A stretch of 64,000 nt of DNA from Struthio camelus (Eukaryota > Chordata > Aves > Struthioniformes > Struthionidae). Under the pieces are notes generated by a model. It ran no database searches, was not told the origin of the DNA, and worked only from the letters and a program-made list of their open reading frames with translations. Position 1 is the stretch's first letter; each line of letters begins with the position of its first letter. Positions 24,849 through 37,625 of the stretch are shown piece by piece. Position numbers and translations under genes: made by a program. Where the stretch lies: contig NC_090953.1 of the NCBI RefSeq assembly GCF_040807025.1, forward strand, positions 22,428,997-22,492,996. Reading direction: 5' to 3'.

Positions 24849-27800
24849 CTGTGTAATAAGAAAGTAATATTTCAAAACATTAGAGCAGTTTTTAGAGTGC
24901 AGACGGGAGCAGTAGATGCAAAGACGACAATGAAAGGAAAAAGCTGACTAGGGCCTCCCCCCATTTGAAGAAAACCTAAAAGAATATCTAATCAGAAACC
25001 AAAATGATCAAATCAGCATCATGTATATATTGTCACATAGAGCAAGTCTTTATTTGATTTGGGGTAACACCCGGGCATTTACATTAAAACCAGTTCCAGT
25101 CATGCTGATGTTTTTTACATCACGTCGGATTAATGACAAGGAGTGCAAGCAGAAACCAAAAGTCAATCTTGACGCTATGGCTGAATTCCCGCAAGAGTAG
25201 TTACACTCCCCTTCCCTTAATTCCTTCTGAATCAATTGACTGAATGTCCTTCCCTTACTTCCTGTTCAAAGGTGCTAAAACTGTGGGTGGCTGCTGTTAA
25301 GCAGCTTTCTATCCCATCCCTGAGAGGGGCATTTCTCCAGCAGGTGGAGTGATCTTTTTTTTATATATCCTCATACTATTCTGTAAAGCACTGGGGATCA
25401 CTTTGATTTGAAATGTGCTGAAGAGACCGCAAGTATTATTTCAGAATGTAAATCAGAAAACTTGAGACACAAATAACGTAGTTCAGATACTTCAGCAGTC
25501 ACATCTGAAAAAGTCAAAACGGTACTAGTGAATTTATTAGTTGAAAATAAGGAATTTACATCCACGTTCATTAAAGCTGACAAGAACATTGCCACTGGTT
25601 TCAATGAGAGTAGGATCATGTTTCGAGATTACCAAATATAAATATTATCTTTTACCCTACAATTCAAAACAGCCTTCATCCCCCAGTCATAACTTTCTCC
25701 AGGAACAATTTCCCTTACTCACTTGCCAGGGGCACCTTCGTTGGGAAAATTATGTTCACAGATAAACTGATCTAGAGTCAGTCAAGAGATTTCTAACAGC
25801 AGATCTGAGACACAAAAGCGTGGGATTTCTGCTGGGACGCTCATTGCTTGCAAACATTTTTGTGCTGCTAGGGAAGATAAAAACGTCCTGTCAGGTTTTA
25901 GATGGATTTTAGAGAGGACAATTATATTTTGTAACTGCCTGAGTCCTTGGAAATAAACAATAAATACACAATAATAAAGAGAGTAACAAACAAAAACCAG
26001 ACTATACAAATGACCAACTAACTGCTCTTCGGGACAATTAAACAGTTGTTACTCATGACAATGAGATATTCTTCCACTCTCTTAAATTGAGAGGCAACCC
26101 ATTTTAAAAATGGGATATTTTTCCACTCAATCATCGACTGCTATTTTCAGAGAAATCATTTTATAAATTTTCTACTACTCCTGTGAGGATCATTGACTAT
26201 CATGTTAAAGCAGGAAGCCAATTTTTATAATTGCAACACAGCAAGCATGAAATGAACACTGCATAATTGCAGCTGAGCGCCTTTACTTAGAGGGGAACAG
26301 CAAACAAAAAGACACTCTGACTATTTGACTGCTGCTAAAAAAATATGTGCTTTGCTGAACCTCTGTAAAGAGAGGACTGAATTGGAAGATGCAACCAAAC
26401 TGTGGGGAACCTCAGATTCAAATCTGAATTTCATTACTTTGGTCCATAACTAATAACAAATGACTAGGCACTCTCCGACAGGAAAAAAGATTGCTTGCTG
26501 TATACTTTAAAATATGCTATTTCAGTTTGTATGAATAATACAGAATCCAAGATCCTGTTGGTCAGGATGCACAAAACCCTGGAACATTGGGTTAGACTGC
26601 TGGAAAGACATCTCAATGTGAGGAGATCAAGGAGGATGGTATTTCTTTCTCTATCCACAAACAGAAAAGCTTTGAATCTTGAATTCCTAACAACCATTCC
26701 CTAGAGACAACCTTGCAAATGTAAGTTATGTTTCTATCTTTTGTTTAAGCTCAAGAAACCATTGGAAAAGCCTTGTAGATTTTGAGAGAAGCCTGGAGAG
26801 TCCAATGCTTAAAAATTGAATTTTGAGTGGGAAATTCTATTAACTTTGGTATGTGCATTGACAGCGGTCCTCTTCGCCCTGATCCTGAGCAAAAGCTGCA
26901 TAGGACTGCTCCCCTGGGTCATCACTTTGTGGCAACCATAAAAATGTTCAAAGGCTAGAAAGGGCAGAGAATCCCTGTGCGTCTCTCATGTCATTGTCAA
27001 GGTTACTTCAAAAATATAACACCTGCGACCCTCTACTGCTCCTTTCTGATCTTTCTGTTGCAATGAGCGCCCTCCACAGTAGCGGCTCTTCCTCTCGCCA
27101 GTTGGAATCCCTGCAGCAGATAACACTGGTGTTAGCTGAGCAGGACAGGAACTGTATTAGAAAGCTATCTCTGGCAGAGACCAAGAGTGGCAGTATCTTA
27201 GTCAAAAGCAGAATTGATATCTCCATGTCAGAAACACACATTCAAATACCAGTCTTGAACAAAATCTACTTCCTATCCATTTTCTTACCCATCCAAACAT
27301 TTGCTTTCTTCCACAACAACTCTTTACTCTTTCCCTTGCACAAGCCGTGACCCATGTGCTTCTCCCCTCTGGCACCATTCGGTGTTAAAGATCACTGTCT
27401 ATTTTATCATTTTTGCCCTCTTCCCCGCTATGCTGAGAAACTACTGGGGTTTGGAGAAAGACTACTATTGCAGGAGGCTGTCTCCTAATACGTGCTGCTT
27501 TTGTGCCTGGCTAATCCCAGTGCTGTAAAGGTACTAGAAGGAAACAGCACGAAAACAAATCAGAACAAGATCCGCATCTCAAACAGCAGCAGCAGAAACC
27601 TTCTCCAAGAAAGGTAAGATTCATAACTGCTTTTCTTGCTGATTCTCAGTTTTGCATCTGCTTCAACACACCCCTGTCCTCCACAGACCAAAAGAGAAAA
27701 GAGGGTTGCCACTGCAGCCCATGACTGTTGCTAGCTGTAGCTTTTGGAACCATCACATCAGAACATACTTAGAGAAGTTGTTCATAACCAGAAATGGTCC

Positions 27801-28930
27801 TTGCAGATGTCTGGTGGGGGTGACAGCACCCAGCGAATTTCATGTAGAAGTCATTATGTAGTTACTTTTTAAATAGCATTAACTCAGGAAAATGAGTTTG
27901 TAAAATGTGTCATGTTACCACATAATTTCTCCCCACAAGAACAAATTTTCCATAGTGAAATCCATCCATCTGGATTATGTCTCTGAAAGGCTTCATGTCT
28001 GGACTCTTTTTATGCTGAGTTCTTAACCCTATACGTTTCTTTCATGCTCACAGGGCCAGTCCTTCCAGCTCGGCTTTCCAAAAGCATCATGGGATATTGC
28101 ATGCCCCTCATTTTTAAAGTCATTGTCTATCATGAAAACGTTTGTCTTTCAAATTTTTTCCCCCATCAAAGGGAGAAGAATGTTCTTTTATGCACAAGCA
28201 GCGGCGGAGCCTTTGCTTCTTTTTCTTGCCTATCACTTCTCCTCCCATTTACTTAACACTCTTAATTTCCTTACCTCCTTAACACTGATTCGCTAATAGT
28301 ACAGGATTCAGCCAAAGCTACACTCTTGGAGGCAAATGAAAAGGAAAATCAGGCACAACATTAGGCTCCCACTTACAAGGTTTTTTGGAGTGGCTTCCAA
28401 ACCGTTCAAGGACAGAAGGAGGTTAACTCTTTACAATTTTTTTTAAATAGTACACTGACAGCAGCTTCATAGAGAGCTTTAAGTAGCTCTACAGCACAAT
28501 AACATCGTCCATTGTAGAACTTCACTACACTCTTTCAACATTAATGCTTTAAGCCTCTGCCTTGCAGAGGTACAGAACTCTAAATCGGCCCTAAAAAAAG
28601 CCTTTTATTTCTCTAGGTAAATGATTTATCTTTGGACATTGCATTGCAACCTGTTTATATTAGCTGATGAAACTATCAAATTGGACACCTTGAGCCACAG
28701 TTTAATTCAGTTTTACATTCCATAAGCCTATGCTTTTCTTAGAGTAAGGACACCAATAATTTTTGTTTACAAAATGCCATTGTGCATCTTTCTTTTTTGC
28801 TCAGATCAGATCAGCAGCATGCATTGTGAAAAACTTTCAGAACCGTGAAGAAAAATGCGTATTTAACCCTCTTGGTGAATTACACAAGCCAACTGGATGA
28901 CATGCTGCCTGCTTCCACCCTTCCTTGAAC

Positions 28931-28954
28931 AGAGATACTCTATTGAGTATCTCT
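28931..28954. repeat. Perfect 10-bp hairpin, 4-nt loop
   Basis: agagatactc (28931-28940) and gagtatctct (28945-28954) are exact complements. The word ttgaacagaga occurs on both sides (about 28925 and 28966), so a local imperfect duplication may have produced it. Confidence 0.7.
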
Positions 28955-31900
28955 GAGTTGAGTATTGAACAGAGACATCTATTAGTCTACAATACATAAC
29001 ACATGTTAGTTCAATGCATCAACGCCAACAGGCTTTTTAAAGTACTTTCTCCCATCTCATTTTGCTCTTAGCATGGCAATCTATGCCACATTCCTTTTTA
29101 TTCTTAGAAAACTTTTTTCTAATTACATATCCTCTTACCATCTCTGATCCGAGGAAAAAGTGCCTTGTGGGAAGATGTGAATTAGAAAAATGAGCCAAAA
29201 CCAATACTCTAGCATTCACGGTATTGACTAGGCTATTATTATGATTAACACTGTTCTCAGTTTCAGTGACCGCTGCAGCATCCCTAATCCCCTAGAGCAG
29301 GAATTTAGGTGAATGAACAGGATCCATGAGGCTAAAACGACTGACACCTCTGCTATTCTCCAGCTGTCATACCACTTTGACAAAAGTTCCATATTTTGAA
29401 TCACCAAGAAAAGCAAAAATTCACAATCATCCCTGTACAACACAGGTAACCAGCCTGGCAAGACCATGTCTATTACAATCTCAACAGAACTAAAGTCAAA
29501 ACTGTGGACTCTACTCTGGAGACCAGCGCGAAGAGGAATTTGAGTGGCTCATAGGTGTCCACAGGAAACCCGCTGCAGGACAGGGCTGGGCTGGTTGCAG
29601 GCGGTGGCAGCTTCTGCTGACCGGTTTCACCCCACAGCCAGGAATGGAGTCAGATATCCCAGTAATTCCCATGTCAGTACAGCCCTATTTCATGTTACAA
29701 AGCCCAGTCATAAAAACCACTTAAAGTATTCACAAAATAAAATCCTCGAGAGGCATCGGTTGGCCACCCCTGCTGTACAAATATCCCTCTCTGCCCTTGT
29801 TCTAGTATTTTTTCCCTTGAATTTGGATATTGATCATCATTTTCATTCTGCATTTTTGTTACAGATTAGATTCTGGAAAAAGATTCTCCGTATAAGCAGC
29901 AGATCAATTATACTGGCCGTTAGTACCAGTACAAAATATATCACTCGCTAATAAACTCTCACCCTGACTGATAAAAATCACTAACCAACCATGAAAAAAT
30001 AGATGCATAAAATATATTCGAACCGCTACAAAAGCGTCCAGCATACTTCACAGCCACAATTCCAATAAATGCAATACATGTACTCCAATTTTTTTTTTTT
30101 TTACCAAAATTATTCAGCACACAGATTTAAAGGAACATGGTAGTTACCTGTTCTTGTATTAGTTGTTTATATGTTTATTGCTAATTTAATGAGTAAGAAA
30201 AAAATCTGTTACTAGCAGGATAATAAACGTGTCCTATATAAAAGAAAGGAAACTTAACATTTATTAACTAATATTCTCACCAATAGTTTGAGATTGTACA
30301 GAATACCATAGAACTATATTAATATGGGCTGCAGGTATACTAAATAATTAACAACTTCAGATGCAACAGCCTGTCTGCCTTGGTGGTCTGTCAGCTCTTG
30401 CTACGGCCCTCCATTGTGCCATGTTAAAGATGTTACCCATGCTAATATAAATTATACAAAATGCATCAGATGGATATGATAATCGCTGCGTGTCACTGAA
30501 CTGTCAGTTTTAGTCGACAATGCTTTTGTTACCTTGTTTACAAGCCTGGCGGAAGCATGCTGCCCTGCTCTGGTTTACTGACTGAGACAGTACTCCATGG
30601 CAGATGCTGTGATTCACAATTTTTTCCAGACTCAATAATCATAAAAAATACAAACTTTGCCTTCTTTTTCCCCTTTCAGTTAGGTGTGAGGAGAAAACAG
30701 TTGATAACAAAACCAGCTTTTCTTTCTTAAATCTTTTTTAAAGTATAGAAATACTACCTGGAGTATGTTCAGAATATCTTAATTTATTTACAGTAACGCA
30801 AACTAAATCAAGTCCATTTCCCTGGGCAAATTCAGACAAAGGACAATTTACAGATAGGTAAAGGAAAGGGTTTTAATAACCTAGTCCGTTGTCTTGCTTA
30901 TCATGAGCCACAAGGTTTACCCGAATTAACTTCTATTAGAATAAGGACACACCTTAAAGAAAATATATCCTGTCGCCACCTTACACGTGAACTTTTGTGT
31001 TTCTATGTCTAGATTCAACTGGCAGCCACTGCTTTTCGTTGCAGCTTTGTCTTTTGACACCAAAGGCATCCCTTGTCACAGCTCTGCTCCCCATATTCGT
31101 ACCCACAACCAGGGGCTGTTTCTTTGATAAGCTAAACAGATTCAGCTTCTGGAGCCTCTCACTATACTGTGCCTATCTCAACATTAGGCATTTCAAGACC
31201 TTTCCTTTGGAGACACTATAATTTAATGTTCTTCTTAAACTGTGGACACTACGGTCATGGCAGCTGCAGGGTGAAAATGAGATAGATGCTAACCTCTCTA
31301 CCTCCTACTGAAGTTTTCTTCTGTTTATACACTCAGGAACATACTGGGTTCTTCTGTTCTATCATTGTGGTGGGAGCTCACTTTTCCTACAACTCCCAAG
31401 TCTTTTATATTGTATCTGATTCCCAGAGGAGAATCCCCTGTTCTTGTAAGGCTTGTCTACACTTTTTTATTCCTAGGTGTATGATTTTACATTTTAGAAA
31501 AAGTAAGAGATACAGCCCATATTTTATAAATGAGTTATTCTGAAGTTTTGCATCTGCAGTTTGTACCTAACAAATGACTGTAGGCACCTCTTGCAGTGCT
31601 GGTGGGTGGCACTGCGAACTGATGCTGGGACAGCTCCTGTTGGAGCAAGGGGAGGCCAAAACCAAACATATTTGAGAGCAGTACCTGAGCTAAACTACTA
31701 CCTGACTGCAGGCGAAAATTTACCAAGCTTGTCGTTATTTCTAGTCATGTAATTTTGAGTAAAAGGTCACAACTGAAGATGAGACGTTTATCAATGTAAG
31801 GATATAATATTGCCTGCTTTGCATTGAAAAGATAAAATATGTCTTAGAATAGCGTCTTCTAATTGATCTTGTGCATTATGCCACAAATTGGTATGTTAAC

Positions 31901-33308
31901 ATGATACAATACATTTCCCAAACTACTATACAAACTGTAGTATGTCTCCATAAAAATATCCTTGAATAGTTTAAGCATTTTTATACATTTTAAAAAACTT
32001 GTACAAATTTGCGAATAAGTTTGCTGTGCATTTACCAGAGACGATAATCACATTCCAATAAATTTGCTAGAGTTAAATTATTATTTTTGTTGTAAACTAT
32101 ATGCAGAGCTTTCTTACTTTATAGAGCCAGCTTGGCTGGATCTATAGAGCTCTTACAAGAACCATAACCATACATCAAAACGTAAATGATACTAGTATAT
32201 TTATTTATGTCATTGTAACTGTGAAATAACATATAGTTTCTTTAATATATTTGATTTTTTTTAACACTAGGATTACTCAAACAGTAAGAACTTCTCCTTT
32301 TCAGTGATATAATATTGATTTCGGGGTTAAACGAGGAAAGTTTCAATACAGAGCTACAAGTCTCAGGAGATAGATGGATTCTTCAATGGAAGAGTTGAAA
32401 CATTTCTATCATAGCTGCACAAGTCTAGTAATATATATTATTTATTACAGTTTACTACTAGAAATGTTCCCCTGTAAATCAGAAGCTAGGTAAAGAAAGG
32501 TAACTGTAGATACAATTCCAGTTGACAAAGCAAGAGTCAAATGTAATCTAATTATATTATATTTTCTCTTACTGCCTTTTGTTTCAACTGCACACATCAA
32601 TATTTATTAACTCTACAAAATATGTGATTTTGCTGCTCATCTGACGTAAGATCTAAAACGGAAGAGAAGTTATTCTATGTCCCTACCTAGTCATCCCTTG
32701 ACAGCTATCTGAATGAGAAAGCGAGGCTGCTTGAATAAACCAACCAAAAGTTTGAACGGCAGCCAGAGAACTCAGCACCATTTAGGGTAGCATTGCTTTT
32801 AACAACAAGCAGCAAGCTTGCCAAGCCAGATTAAAGTCAAGCCTAAAAGTTAATTTAACTCTTTCATAGCTGAAATCTACTCTGGTGACAGCAAATCTGA
32901 AAGGAACCCAAGGATGAGGAAAAGATTCTGAATAAAGTGCTAAGGGGTTCCATTTTCTATGGTTTTACAGAGGAGTATTCACACACAGGAAGAATATTGA
33001 CAAAAGTAATGATTGATGGGCATGATACTTTATTACTACATTTCCCATGAGTTTACTACTCCCATACTGTGACATGCTAAAGCATGTTACAAAATGCTAA
33101 AGCATCCTACAACCAGAACTACGTCTAACTCTATACACTGAAGCAGCTGCCATCAGATGTAGTATCTTGCATAAGAAACCTGAGCTATAATGTGTAAAGA
33201 TTTAAACAGCAGATTCACCATATCATTTCTTAGAACATGAAATACAAGTAATGCGTTGGCCGTATGAGCACGATGGCTACAAAACAGCAATCTGTCGAGT
33301 GAATTGAT

Positions 33309-34056
33309 GAAGTTCAATAGATGGAAGTGCAGAGGGCACCTATGGAGGAATAACACCATGCCCCAGTACAGGCTGGGGGCTGACCTGCTAGAGAGCAGCT
33401 CTGCGGAGAAGGACCTGGGAATCCTGTGGACGACAAGTTGAGCATGAGCCAGCAACATGCCCTTGTGGTCAAGAAGGCCAATGGTATCCTGGGTTGCATT
33501 AGGAAGAGTAAGGCCAGCAGGTCGAGGGAGGTGATCCTTTCCATCTGCTCAGAGGCCATAGCTGGGGTACTGTGTCCCAGTGCTGGGCTCCCCAGTATAA
33601 GACAGACACGGAGCCACTGGAGCAAGTCCAGCGAAGGGCTACTGTGATGATTAAGGGACTGGAGCATTTGTCAAATGAGGAAAGGCTGAGAGAGCTGGGA
33701 CTCTTCAGCCTGGCGAAGAGAAGATTGAGGGGGGATCTTACCAGTGCATATAAACATTTGAAGGGAGGGTGTAAAGAGGATGGGGCCAGATTCTCCTCAG
33801 TGGTGCCTAGTGATAGGACAAGAGGCAGCGGGCACAAACTGAAACACAGGAGGAAAAGCTCCTTTACTGTGAGGGTGACAGAGCACTGGAACAGGTTGCC
33901 CAGAGAAGTGGTGGACTCTCCATTCTTGGAGATATTCAAAAGCCGTGTGGACAGGGTGCTGGGCAACCTCTCTAGGTGATCCTGCTTGAGCAGGGGGGTT
34001 GGACTAGATGTTCTCTAAAGGTCCCTTCCAAACTCAGCCATTCTGTGATTTTGTGA
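33309..34056 (+). mobile_element. CR1 LINE 3' fragment, 5'-truncated and frameshifted
   Basis: About 750 bp recognisable as the 3' end of chicken-repeat-1: the last part of the reverse-transcriptase ORF followed by the short 3' tail (tgcttgagcaggggggttgg at about 33984) and the octamer-type terminus ttctgtgattttgtga at 34041-34056. The ORF remnant is read in two frames: a first part about 33426-33565 (contains ANGILGCIRKS) and a second about 33572-33979 (contains [20 protein letters not shown]). They are joined across a small deletion near 33555-33570, so the element is dead. The left border is uncertain because similarity fades above 33309. It lies antisense to PEAK1 in an intron, as a 5'-truncated target-primed insertion would. 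Confidence 0.93.
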
Positions 34057-35209
34057 CCATGACAAATAAGTGGTATTTCCTATGTTAAATGATACCTTAG
34101 CTTTATCTTTCTATATGTCATTCTAGTTAGAGGACATGGGTAAAGCATGGGCTAACCATGCTATAAAGAGTTTTAATGGAGCAAGATCTACTGCCTGGAA
34201 CGTTAGCTTTCCTCCTTGCTGTTGGAAAGTCTTGTTAGATGTTAACATCACTCTTAGGTAAGATGCTTTCCTCTTTATGCTTTATAAACAATATCTCATT
34301 AATGTTTCATTAGCAGAACACACTAATGAGTCAGCCACTGATTTACATTAAAGCCAAAATATGCAACAATATCACTAAATGTCTATGGAATATATGCACC
34401 ACAGGGTTTAAAAATTTTGTCCTTGATCCCTTGAACATGTATGGACATGCCTAACTTTTATACGTGGGACCCATCCCAATGCAGTCATTTTATTCTTGTC
34501 CAAATGCTAAACATGTTGGTGTGCTTACAGGATTAGAGCTTACTGAAAAACTATTAACATATTCTTGAAATTAAATAAGTGAAACATATTTTTTGTTCTT
34601 CTAGAAAACCTGGATGTAAGTATTCCTAAAATCCCAGTACCTCAAATCAAAACGTGTTAGAAAACTACACTGATAGTATTGATACTACTTATTTGTCTTG
34701 CTCGCTTGTCTTCCAGAGAAACCCCACATACAGCTCTGTCTAATGTGAGACAGGATAGTTGAACAGACTTTAGAACATTCATATTTTAAACTTGTCTGAA
34801 GGAGCAAAAGTAAACTCTCAAATTAGTATTAAAAAAAAAAGGGTTATAGTCAACAAAATATGACTACAAATATTTTAGAAATTATTATTGGTATTACATA
34901 ATAAGCACGATTTCTTGCTGGATTTCAGAAAAATACTGGAATCTAATTATTGCTTCTAAATACATGAGATAATTTACTCTGTATTTTAAAATCTCTGATA
35001 AAAATTCCTTTAAGCTATAAAAACAACATGCCTTGAGACTAAGACAATAGAATTTTCCTTTCTGTAAAGGGATATTTAAAAAGTTTGTCTTTAGGAACAA
35101 ACCTTATGAAAGCATGGTGAGCTGTCCAAAGGACGAGGTCCTTCACAGCCTGAGAAAGGTATCCAAAGTATGCTCTCATTTCAGTTTTCCTCCACGAGGA
35201 TAGGCTTAC

Positions 35210-35406
35210 CTAAATTGCTGTATGTAGCACTGCAAGGATTTAAGTCAGGAGAACTTGACGCTTCTTCCTTGTCTTCCTCCCCGTGTGGGGCACGGACAGA
35301 CGACACTGGTATGATGGAGGCACTGCCGCCATTGTCCTGCTTCACGAACACAGCTCTGGGGACGCGAGGGGACAAATCCTCCACTGTCGTCTCATCGGGC
35401 ACTTGA
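35210..35406 (-). CDS. PEAK1: PEAK1 small coding exon with TYSNL motif
   Basis: A 197-nt exon encoding residues 1051 (split serine codon) to 1116, plus the first base of codon 1117. The acceptor is TTTTGTGTGTTTCAG before 35406 and the donor is G|GTAAGC after 35210. It joins the upstream exon in phase 2 (AG+T gives Ser) and the downstream exon in phase 1 (G+GC gives Gly). The peptide starts SQVPDETTVEDLSPR, has an acidic EEDKEEA patch (1094-1100) and ends with ATYSNLG. TYSNL (1112-1116) is the short motif shared by PEAK1, PRAG1 and PEAK3 that binds Grb2 when its tyrosine (1113 here) is phosphorylated. Because 197 is not a multiple of 3, skipping this exon would shift the frame and remove the pseudokinase. 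Confidence 0.95.
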
Positions 35407-37429
35407 CTGAAACACACAAAATGAGATTGTCTGGAGACCATGGCAGGGTACTCGAGCTTACTGGCAAAATATCAGATTAGCAATAACATATCTTCAGTAA
35501 AGGGAATGGACTAGTAAAGGACTAAGCTCTTTTCACCTCCCCCCCCCTTTTTTTTTAAAATAGCTTTCTAAAATATTTATTTTACTTAGTAAGATGAAAT
35601 AGCTTTTGACTGAAAGAGTAACAACAGTTCACACCTTTCATTCAAAAGGGGTAATAATAAAATGTTTCATGGTTGGCTACAACCAGCATGTGTACACTTC
35701 TGGATGCAGGCCTGATTCTGTGTAATGATGTGTGCAGGACTCGCAGGAGGGCAGCAGAGGTTAAGACGTTAACTAGAACGCGTTTTTGCCAACTAGAACG
35801 TGTTTGTTTCAATCAAAGGTACCTGAGTATAGTGAAGGGACTGTACACCTTAGTAAATGCATAAAGCTTTATTGATAAATTTTCATATTCTAGAAGGATG
35901 ATGGGAATGGTCACTTTGGGAGACAGACCAAAATCCTATTTCCCATATAAAATATTCCAGGATTAAAATCCAACTGCTAATGCATTAGGCCATTTACACG
36001 AGGCCATGAACACATTCCTCTGTGCTTGCTCTTAACTATGAAGATTTAATCATACAGTGATGATTAATAGCACAAAGCTGTGAAAATCATCTCACTTTCC
36101 GTGGATGTATTTACTGTAGTATGATTTAAAAATTATGCATAATATATCAAATAAAAATGAGCAATATGCCCAGATTTATTCAAAAAAACCCTGTCCTACT
36201 GAAAACACAGCCGCAATTATCAATAATCATGCCACACACAACATGTTAAAAATGGACCAAAAATATTTCTGTGCCTTTATGCTCTCTCACTCACAAAAAC
36301 AAAAGTTCAGTATAGGCCAAACCTCAAGAGCATGTATCTTAATCACTAGCTCTCAATATTTCAGCCTGATCCAGTAGATAGGAAGAATTTTAAATATACA
36401 CACTCTTCCATAAAGGATAGGGGGAAGGCACTTCCTTCAATAGATGATCACATCATTTTTCTCTGCAGGTGTTTAATTTTTACGGTTAAAATTTAAAATT
36501 TAACTTGTGATAAAAACATAATAATGATGCATTTTTAAATAGGCAGAGCAGCCGAGTTTCCATGATACAAATCTTCGTAGTGGAAAGAGAGATTATATCC
36601 TCAGAGACTTATCATAAATTATAGGTATATGTCTTTCTGCACTAACCCAAAACCAAGTTACTGAAAAGTATGATACGCAATCTTCTAGCAATGCCAAACT
36701 CCGCTTAAAACATGCCACCACTTTGCATAACACAGGCCCCCATGTACAGTGTGCACATGCTGCTTCCACTGTCAGGCTCATGGATTTTAACTGCAGGCTG
36801 GTACAAACAAAACCCATGAGGACTTGTTAGTGAGAGACAAAATGGCAAAGTTCACAATGCTGTAATCTTCAATCAGCATAAAAACATTTCCTCGTTTTTA
36901 GTTCCATGCAGACTAACGTTGTGAAGAGCGTTCTGTGTGCCATAAATAGACCCACATTAAAGAGTTAACCTAAGATAATTTCAGAGTAAAGCGTACACTA
37001 AAACTAAAGCAGTGAAAAAGGCTCTTACGCCAATAAGAGATTATAATAAAAGACTTGCAGTTTCTGTAAATCATATACATACCTGCATTCCTCAGCAAGA
37101 ACGTTTTCTTTTCAAAAGAAATAGTTTCTAAAAGCTTTACAGTTCTGACATTGCCACATACCGGGAATTCTCACATCTCCAAGTAATTTTTAGTATTGCT
37201 TGGGGAAGCACAGAACAGACTCATTCTCCATACCAGACGCATGCAAGCACATTCACTAAACCTAAGCTCAGAAGCATTTTGCCAAACAAAGTAAACCAGC
37301 AGCTAGAAGGGAAGAAAGAGGGGGAAAAAAAAAAACCAACTCACCCACTGTACTCGCTCACACAATTCCCCATTAAAGGAAATTCTTTCAGGGCCTTCTT
37401 GAGTCTTTTAATCATGTCTTGAAACTCAG

Positions 37430-37625
37430 GCGAGCCATTGATTCCGCCGTGTTCGGAGGCGCTACAAGTTGTGCAAGCTGTGAGCGACACGGCCGGACTC
37501 TGCACGCAGCGCTACCCCTCCTGCTATGCCTCCTGCACCTTCGTGTTTACCTTAGCGGGTTGGTCCCAGGGCCTTGCCAACGCGCGCCCCGGGAAGCCAG
37601 CGCTAGCCCTGCCTGCTTAACTCTT
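37430..37625. other. CpG-rich patch inside a PEAK1 intron
   Basis: By eye there are about 17 CpG dinucleotides in roughly 195 bp, including gccgtgttcggaggcgc and aacgcgcgccccggg, in an otherwise CpG-poor AT-rich intron. It could be a small CpG island linked to an internal promoter or enhancer, or a GC-rich insertion. The plus-strand reading frame through it (37419-37712) has no family resemblance. No TATA box or other core element was identified with confidence. Confidence 0.5.

Larger units (their letters stand above)
24849..35209 (-). other. PEAK1: PEAK1 intron (phase 1), 10.36 kb
   Basis: The donor is TTTAG|GTAAGC at 35210/35209 and the acceptor AG is at 24850-24849. The intron carries the main CR1 fragment (33309-34056, opposite strand to PEAK1), a perfect 10-bp hairpin at 28931-28954 and a T14 run at 30089-30102. 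Reading frames such as 29544-29951 (plus) show no family resemblance. The rest is AT-rich and featureless by eye. Confidence 0.9.

Noticed and set aside
29544..29951. 135-codon plus-strand frame in an intron, with a phrase near 29755-29780 (gttggccacccctgctgtac) that recalls hAT-type transposon ends
   Set aside because: The similarity is one short phrase only; no terminal inverted repeats or target duplication were seen, and the frame has no family resemblance.
33153..33966. Minus-strand reading frames of 101-155 codons across the CR1 fragment
   Set aside because: They are antisense shadows of the CR1 ORF.
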